Part shown: piece by piece, positions 57,231 through 64,000 of the stretch | How positions within the stretch are numbered: the first letter of the stretch is position 1 | Layout: each line of letters starts with the position of its first letter | Source: Dolomedes plantarius | Taxonomy: Eukaryota; Arthropoda; Arachnida; Araneae; Dolomedidae | Direction: 5' to 3' | Assembly: GCA_907164885.2 (NCBI GenBank) | Contig: OU015503.1 | Location: forward strand, 65,832,068-65,896,067 | Length of the DNA stretch: 64,000 bases | Notes under the pieces: model-generated | The model's input: the letters and a program-made list of their open reading frames with translations, nothing else | Databases searched by the model: none | Told to the model about the DNA's origin: nothing | Translations under genes and position numbers: made by a program

Positions 57231-57477
57231 CTTATAACGAAACTATCGCGGGTTATTAACGTAGGATTACTTATCGTTGCTTATATCTTTGCCACCTCAT
57301 CATTTTGGTACTTTTCCATTTAACTGTTTACTGCTTGCCCAAGTGATACAGACTGGGTTTGGCACACTGCCAAAATTATACCGTGCGACAATGCTGAAAT
57401 TTTGCTTTCTGAAGGACCGTTATTGAGAAACAATTCTACGTTAAAATTCCTCATAGCTTAATTTGGGATTGAACATA

Positions 57478-58090
57478 CAGTGGTACCTAAGTACTCAATG
57501 TTAATTGGTTCCAAAAGACAACAATTACCAAACAAATTTTCCCTATTAAGTGTAATGCAAGCTAAAATAATCTGTTACTGAACCACTGAAATTACACATT
57601 TTACTTGGAGTAGTTACCACTCAAACTGATGGAGTTACTTTTTGGATACAAAATCTCTAAACTAGAGGGACATAAATTAAAAACAATAATTATATAAAAT
57701 AAAATAAAATTCACTTCACTTAACCTGTACTGAGAGCAGTTCATGACCAAATAAAACAGTGGTGAGAAATTTTTGCTTGGAAGGAAAGTCTCCTTCAAAC
57801 AAAACAACAGGCACTCTAACAGGTGTTCTTTGTCTTTCCTGTCTATCAGTGAACCCAGCTGTAGACCCCCTTTTAGGGGCAACAACCTCCACCGTTTGCA
57901 CGATGCAGATATTTTTTAACATAAAAAATCTTGAAAAGTTTTCCAATTTAAGGTTACAGAATGTTTTTACTTCTTTAAACTGATAACAGATGGCAGCACT
58001 AGCCATTTTCTGCTCATTTAACTGGAATACATTGCATGCAACTGAAAAGAGGACTAGATTTAGGCGTTCATACTGTGCACCCCTGAAAGG
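57478..58090. repeat. Probable degraded pogo-type repeat with short - strand frames
   Basis: TA then CAGTGGTACCTAAGTACTCA begins a MITE-like left end (compare 48844). Beyond it, - strand frames at 58006-57716 and 57885-57601 have no recognised family. I cannot find a right TIR. Confidence 0.35.
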
Positions 58091-58363
58091 GTTAAGGGAG
58101 TTTTAATTTTAGTGAGGGTTTTTAGAACTCTCATAGTCACATAAAAATAACTCCTTTAAATCTAAAATGCAGAAAAACATTTAATTTAAAAACTTGATAA
58201 AATAAAATTTAGGAAAAATCTAAAATTGTATACTTTAATAATAGATGTTTTGATTGTAATCACTGAACTGTGGCCATTCTATCTTCATTTAATTATTGAA
58301 AAAGTTTTTTTTAACATTGCTGAATATACAAAACATTTAAGGGAACTAGGAGATAGTTTAAAA

Positions 58364-58903
58364 CAGGGGTCGTCAACCTTTTAATACCTACCACCTACTT
58401 TTGTATCTTTGTTAATGGCAGTTTCTTTACCGCCCACTGGTGTATATCTGCAGTGACTCAATTTAGCACAAGTGCTAAGTAAATTTTAGAGGAGAGGGTT
58501 TGCAAAAAATATGTACTTAAATTTATCTTATTATTTATACTTTATGTATATATTTACATAAATAGCTATGTATATATATATATATACATAAATAGCTATG
58601 GATGGCTACGGAACTCATTCGTTGCTTCTTTGTCCTCGAGTATACTTCGAGAAGAAGCCGGTGAATTATTACCTATAATTCAAGTTTAGAGATGGAATTC
58701 AAAAGTAAATTACAAATGTAAATTACAAATTTCAAAAGTAGATTATAATATTTTAAAATGTTAAACTCGCAAATATGTTAGCTGTGTATTCGATATATGG
58801 TAGAACAACAAAATTTGTAACAACGGACAAAAATTCCCACCGCCCACCATGAAAGCTTAAATCGCCTATTTGTGAACAGTAAGGACCAGGTTGACTAACA
58901 CTG
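58364..58903. mobile_element. hAT-type MITE with perfect 8-bp target duplication
   Basis: GTTTAAAA flanks both sides (58356-58363 and 58904-58911). The ends CAGGGGTCGTCAACCTTT and the inverse CAGTGTTAGTCAACCTGG. The CCGCCCAC motif occurs at both subterminal regions. Non-coding. Confidence 0.85.
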
Positions 58904-58911
58904 GTTTAAAA

Positions 58912-61900
58912 GTTAAGGGCCCTCGTAAAGTTTTAATGGAGTTGGCATCTATAAAAGAACATACATTTTTAGTGCGTGTTGAATGAATAGATTACTTGTA
59001 TTACAGTGTACATCAAGTGTCCTAGATTCCAACTACAAAGAAATAAAACAAAGTGAGCAACAATATTTATGTGATCTAATTTCAAAACAAGAAAACATAT
59101 CAGGGAAACACCTGAACTACATTTTTAATCTTGAGACAACATTTTTCTTATCCATTTCATGACAATTACATATGTTGCACACATTTAAAATTCAAAAAGT
59201 TTATAAGACCTCTTTAAACATTTAATAATCTGCAAATGGATAAAACAAGTGGTTTTGATCAAACATATATTTTACAAGTTTTGAAATTTAACAACACTGA
59301 ATTAGTTTCATTGCTTTTTTAAAAGAGGGCTCAAAATACAAATGCTTCAGAAAGTTCAATGTTTACAAAGCAAAATTTATATAACTTCATTTGTTGTTTC
59401 ATTTAAAAATCTACGGATATATCCTAAAAAAATAAGTTTTACAAGGTTATTAAGAAAACGTGAATTTTCAAATAATAATGTAATACGAAAATAATAATTT
59501 CTATGAACTGTAATATAGTAAATAAATTATTACTAAACAATATTATTCATAATGAGAAATTAAAGTTACCTATTGCAGATCAGTCTTTTCTACATAGCTA
59601 AAATTTATTAGGTCCTCTTGTATTTCTGAGAATGTAATAAAAATGTTATACATGGTTAATTTTTAAACTGTATATATTAGAAAAGAAGAATTTGTGACTT
59701 AATAGTTATGGTGAAACATAAATATTAACACAACCCAGTGTTAAATGAATCCCCCCTCCTTTTTTTAACAAATATAATTGTTACAATTAATTTTAATATA
59801 CTGCTGCAACCTGATAAAAATAATATAATTTACTTTCTGAAATAACAGAAGTTACAATCCATTCAAAATTATAATTATCTCTTTACTATACAAAATGAAT
59901 TTGATAAAAATGCATGATGACTTAGTCCATTGTTTTTTGAAGTAAGATTTTTTTTCAACTTCTATTTAGGCCATATTTTTTAGAGTTAGGATACAGAAAG
60001 AGAAAAAAAATTCTACTAGCAAATAATTTATGATTAAATTTCTTTTTTTCTAATTGTTTAGAGAAAAATCAGTTGACAGTTTTATATGGGGTGATGGCTC
60101 AAGTTTGAATCCTGACTAAGGCATGGACATTCTTGTGCTGTCAAAGAAAAAAATATGTTATCTAAAATTTTTATGAATTTCTATTTTTTAAAGTCTAATT
60201 TTAAATTTTCCTTTACATTTTTATTTATTTCATTTTATTTTATTTTTCTCAATGCCTAACAATCCCATGAGATTTTTCGTTTTGTATTGAGCATTTCTAG
60301 TAAATAATATGAATATTTTATTATTTCAATAGAAAACTTCAAACATTTTTGTAAAAAGCAAAATTTTATAATTAGGTTATGCTAATACTCCCTCTGTCCA
60401 AAAATAAGTGACACATTTAATAATTTAAATTAAGCTTCATAATTTATCACTTCTACACAAACTGATCATGATATATATATACATATATATATATATAAAG
60501 CACTGAAATTATTTTGTATGTTATTTACTTTTACAAATTATGTAACATAAATTCACATTTCTTAATAACCCTGTTTATATAATTTGCACAAGTTTTCAAA
60601 AACACTTCTTAAATAATATTTCAATTAAAGACATCTCTAATTATAAATATGGAAATATTTTTTATCTTTAAATATACATAACTTTGAAATAAAATATATA
60701 TATTACACACATAAACAACAAAATTAATTTCACTAGTATCAAGATGCAATTAAAATTTTTAATTTGAGCAACAACTCTCAACATTCAATTAAATATTCAA
60801 TAATTTCTCTAAAATTTAAGATTATACTTTCATGACTATATATATTATACATTTTGATTTAAACATATAACAGATTCTTCATCTTTCTTTTTACAATGAA
60901 GTAATTATAGAAATCATTAACCCCCACTACATGTTCATAAAAAAAACAAAAAAATCTTATTTAGTGCTGATCATTCATGGTTTGTACTAACATTTTTTTT
61001 TTTACCACACTTGCTGACCAATGTATTTATCAAAATAATGGAAAAAAAATTCTTTAAATCAGTTTTTTTTTTACATTTGTTCTTATATTCTGATTTTAAG
61101 TATTAAAAAAATATATAAATGAAACACTGTAATTATAAAAAAACATTAAAGTTTAGATTAACGTAATAATAACCTTTGATGAATTGCTGAACAGTTACTA
61201 TGTGTCTAAAATAAAGTAAGATTTAATATTAAACTAAATATCTCACACGAACGGAGTTTTTCAGATTTTGAATTACTTTTAAGATACGAGTTTATTAATA
61301 TTACTGTGTTTTTGTAGTAAAATTAAGCCCATTTGTTGAGTGTAGATAATTTTCGTTTGATTAATAGAAAGATCCTGAACAATAAATATATATGTCAATT
61401 TAGGACCCAGGTATAAGCCAATAAATTTTACCAAAAAATCAAACTGGGCAAAGATAATAGCATTAATGATATAAAAATATTAGTTTTGTGAAATTTTGAG
61501 CAGCAGTGAGCTAGAAATGCAGATTATATATTCTAAAATTGAATACGCTTTCCTCACTTGCAATGAAAATAAAAATTACTAAAAAGTTCAATTTTAGAAT
61601 TCTAAAAACAGCATTTTGAACACATTTTTAGGTAGTACACAGATGCAGTTTTGATATATATATATATATATATACCCTTTTTTATACTGGAAATGCAATG
61701 TGTTTGGAGCATTGTACTGGGTTGTAAATTACTTCGACAATTTGGCCCCAAATTAAGTTTTCATTGATGGAATGTTTATAAAAAGAACTTTCACTTAGAT
61801 TTCAAGATGAAAAATGGTGACTTAATAGTTACAGTAATTTCAGGTAGAAGTATGTTCATAAATTTCAGAGTTAAAATTTGATCTATAAGTATACTCCTTA

Positions 61901-62630
61901 AGATATACTTCAGTAAATGCAATTTTTTTTCTTTGTCCTGAGTAATCACTTTAAGTGCTACCAAGTGGAACTGCAATATTGGCCCGGATATGTCAATATA
62001 GTGCATTTGAGAGTTGAAAAAAGCAAACTCCAAAAGTTGCATAGTGAGTACACAATTCTTTCAGATAGCGAGGACTAGCTGTATACTAAAGCAGTTTGAC
62101 ATTCTAGGGTACAGATAAAACATAATGATTATTGACACATAAATCTAGTAAAAAAGTTAATATTATATTTATACACAAAAAGTTGCATAGTGTATAAGGT
62201 CTATTTGAAGAACAACTTGATATTTACTGAGAAATAATGATTACGCAGGCTCTAATTTTACTATCATAGTTATAGTGATAAAAAAAAAGCTTAAATGAAG
62301 CATGCAAGGTAATGACTGTGATATGCGATATGGTATATGAATCTTGTTCCACACAAGAGTTTTTGAAATTTGATTTTATATTGTTACAGATGCATCAATG
62401 CCTAAAATATATCACAGGACCATGGAGTTTTTCAAGAGTCATCATTTCAACACAGCATAATTAAACTGAAGGGAATGTAAAAAGGCACTAAATTTGCATA
62501 GTGCATAGGGTCAGTTAGGAGTGTTATTATTTTTAAAAAGCATTAATTTAATTGAAAAGGTTTATTATAAGTATATATTTTTTATATCCATCTCTGCATT
62601 ATTTATAGAATACTGTAACTTATGGGAAAC
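58912..62630. other. AT-rich flank, mostly featureless
   Basis: TA microsatellites near 60471-60497 and 61654-61673, and a possible SINE box B fragment near 60090-60150 (GTTTGAATCCTGAC). No coding exon recognised on either strand. Confidence 0.5.
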
Positions 62631-62632
62631 TT

Positions 62633-63255
62633 GTGAATAATAAATACATAATGAACGCTTCTTCAGTTCCACAATAAATCAAAAAGGGTGTTACATAGTT
62701 CAAACTAGTTATTAGTTCATCATCAGGCTGAGGAGCATTGGCATGATTGCCACAATGAATCATTCACAATGCATTTGTGTGACAATCATACCAATGCTGC
62801 TCAGCCTGATGATGAACTATTTATTAACTAGTTCGAAACATATAGCCACCCTTTTTAATTTATCGTGGAATTGAAGAAGTGTTCATTACTGTAGCATGTT
62901 ATTTTACATAAGTGTATGGCATTGTAAAGTATTTTATGTAATTGTGAATAATAAATACATGATGAACACTTCTTTAATTCCACAATAAATCAAAAAAGGG
63001 TGCTAGATAGTTTGAACTAGTTATTAGTTCATCATCCGGCTGAGGAGCATTGGCATGATTGTCGCAATGAATCATTCACAATGCATTTGTGTGACAATCA
63101 CACCAATGCTGCTCAGCCTGATGATGAACTATTTATTAACTAGTTTGAAACATATAGCCACCCTTTTTAATTTATTGTGGAATTGAAGAAGTGTTCATTA
63201 CTGTAGCATGTTATTTTACACAAGTGTATGGAATTGTAAAGTATTTTATGTAATT
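62633..63255. repeat. Tandem pair of 311-bp units, each with a long palindrome
   Basis: Unit 1 is 62633-62943 and unit 2 is 62944-63255, both starting GTGAATAATAAATACAT. Within each, an imperfect palindrome of about 230 bp runs from GAAC.CTTCTT to AAGAAGTGTTC, with TTCATCATC.GGCTGAG in one arm and CTCAGCCTGATGATGAA in the other. Each unit looks like a foldback MITE plus short flank, later duplicated. No coding. Confidence 0.88.
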
Positions 63256-63769
63256 AGAAAACTCTGGTTCTTTATTAATAAAAGTACTTTCAGCAGATAA
63301 AAGATTTTAACAGCCATATTTAAAAGCTAATTTAGAAATAGATTACTTTTTAGTTTTGTTAATACACATGTGATTGTGTGGTGCTTCTACCTAAAATTAC
63401 AGAATACTTGGAAGCCCTCCCAACATAGACTTAAGACATTGTGAGTCTCACATATGAAAACTCACAGATTTAAACAAAATATCACACAAAAATGAGTAAA
63501 ACAGTATGATTATGTTGTCTATACACCATGAATAATCAGCTGTCATTTCATACATTTTCGGCAGTGAAATGCTGTTTTAATACTGTAAATAAGACTTGGG
63601 AAGGAACATGGCAGTGAAGCACATTCTTACACATAGAAATGAACAACTACCCATGGTAGTAGTTTTGGGAAATAAATGCCTAGGGGGACGAGGACCACTA
63701 ATGAATGATTCAATAATGGCAGAGTTAATTTTATGCACATTATTATACTTCAAATCTATTGATCTAATA

Positions 63770-64000
63770 CAGTGGTTCCCAACTGGTGGTCCGCGAGAGC
63801 CTCGGGAGTGATCTGGCACCACATATAAAAAAGTTGCCAAATAAATGGGATTTTGAAAACAATGTTCATTGAACTAGATGGGCCAAATATATCCGATGAC
63901 TATCAGGTGTTGAATTAAAATTTCTTAAAAGTTTAACATAATTATTTTATTAGAGTATGATACGTTAATCCTGTATCCCTTTTGCCTGAGGGATATTCTA
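63770..64000 (+). repeat. Left part of a hAT-type MITE at the window edge
   Basis: CAGTGGTTCCCAACTGGTGG and CCGCGAG are typical hAT MITE terminal sequences. The right end is beyond the window. Confidence 0.55.

Noticed and set aside
57601..58006. Two overlapping - strand frames (94 and 96 codons) as a host gene
   Set aside because: No family recognised, next to MITE-like sequence, with no splice or poly-A context.

Overview
The window is AT-rich animal nuclear DNA with long introns and very dense transposon fossils. It is most likely from an arthropod. I lean towards a chelicerate such as a spider, judging from the mix of Tc1/mariner and pogo/Tigger elements, tRNA-derived SINEs and short Helitron-like repeats, but that is inference. 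There is no prokaryotic or viral gene structure.

Three host genes can be supported. (1) At the left, a + strand gene encoding a sushi/CCP (selectin-type, six-cysteine) domain is represented by one symmetric phase 1-1 exon (4071-4265) and a plausible terminal exon (9382-9470) followed by an AATAAA; its other exons lie outside the window or were not found. (2) A single-exon C2H2 zinc-finger gene on the - strand (16234-15080). A Tc1 element (13548-15053) has inserted at a TA inside its last finger; the missing end of that finger and the old stop codon lie on the far side (13547-13502). (3) The main gene is the splicing factor SF3A3 (SF3a60) on the + strand. It has 17 coding exons from 20068 to 56139, all with GT-AG introns, and encodes 503 residues. 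A TATCGATA palindrome and a probable small 5'UTR intron lie just upstream.

Layout: 1-3625 is a large inverted repeat with arms of about 390-430 bp. Between the arms are a SINE and a Harbinger-type MITE that itself carries a DD36E Tc1 element. 3640-13500 holds the sushi exons among SINEs, pogo/Tigger MITEs, a Helitron fragment and a pogo deletion derivative. 13502-16234 is the zinc-finger gene plus Tc1. 16235-19700 is plain AT-rich intergenic DNA between the divergent zinc-finger and SF3A3 genes. 20068-56139 is SF3A3, whose introns carry most of the transposons: a GC-rich-ended pogo element, a piggyBac remnant, a mariner remnant split by hAT elements, a Tigger with a broken transposase, three non-autonomous Helitron-like families, short pogo-type MITEs, foldbacks and SINEs. 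56140-64000 is AT-rich flank with hAT MITEs and a tandem pair of long palindromes.

The host genes show no functional link beyond SF3A3's role in the U2 snRNP. The clearest signals are nested insertions whose order can be read (Tc1 in zinc finger, Tc1 in MITE, hAT in mariner) and several TIR families defined here only by their ends and TA, TAA, TTAA or 8-bp target duplications.
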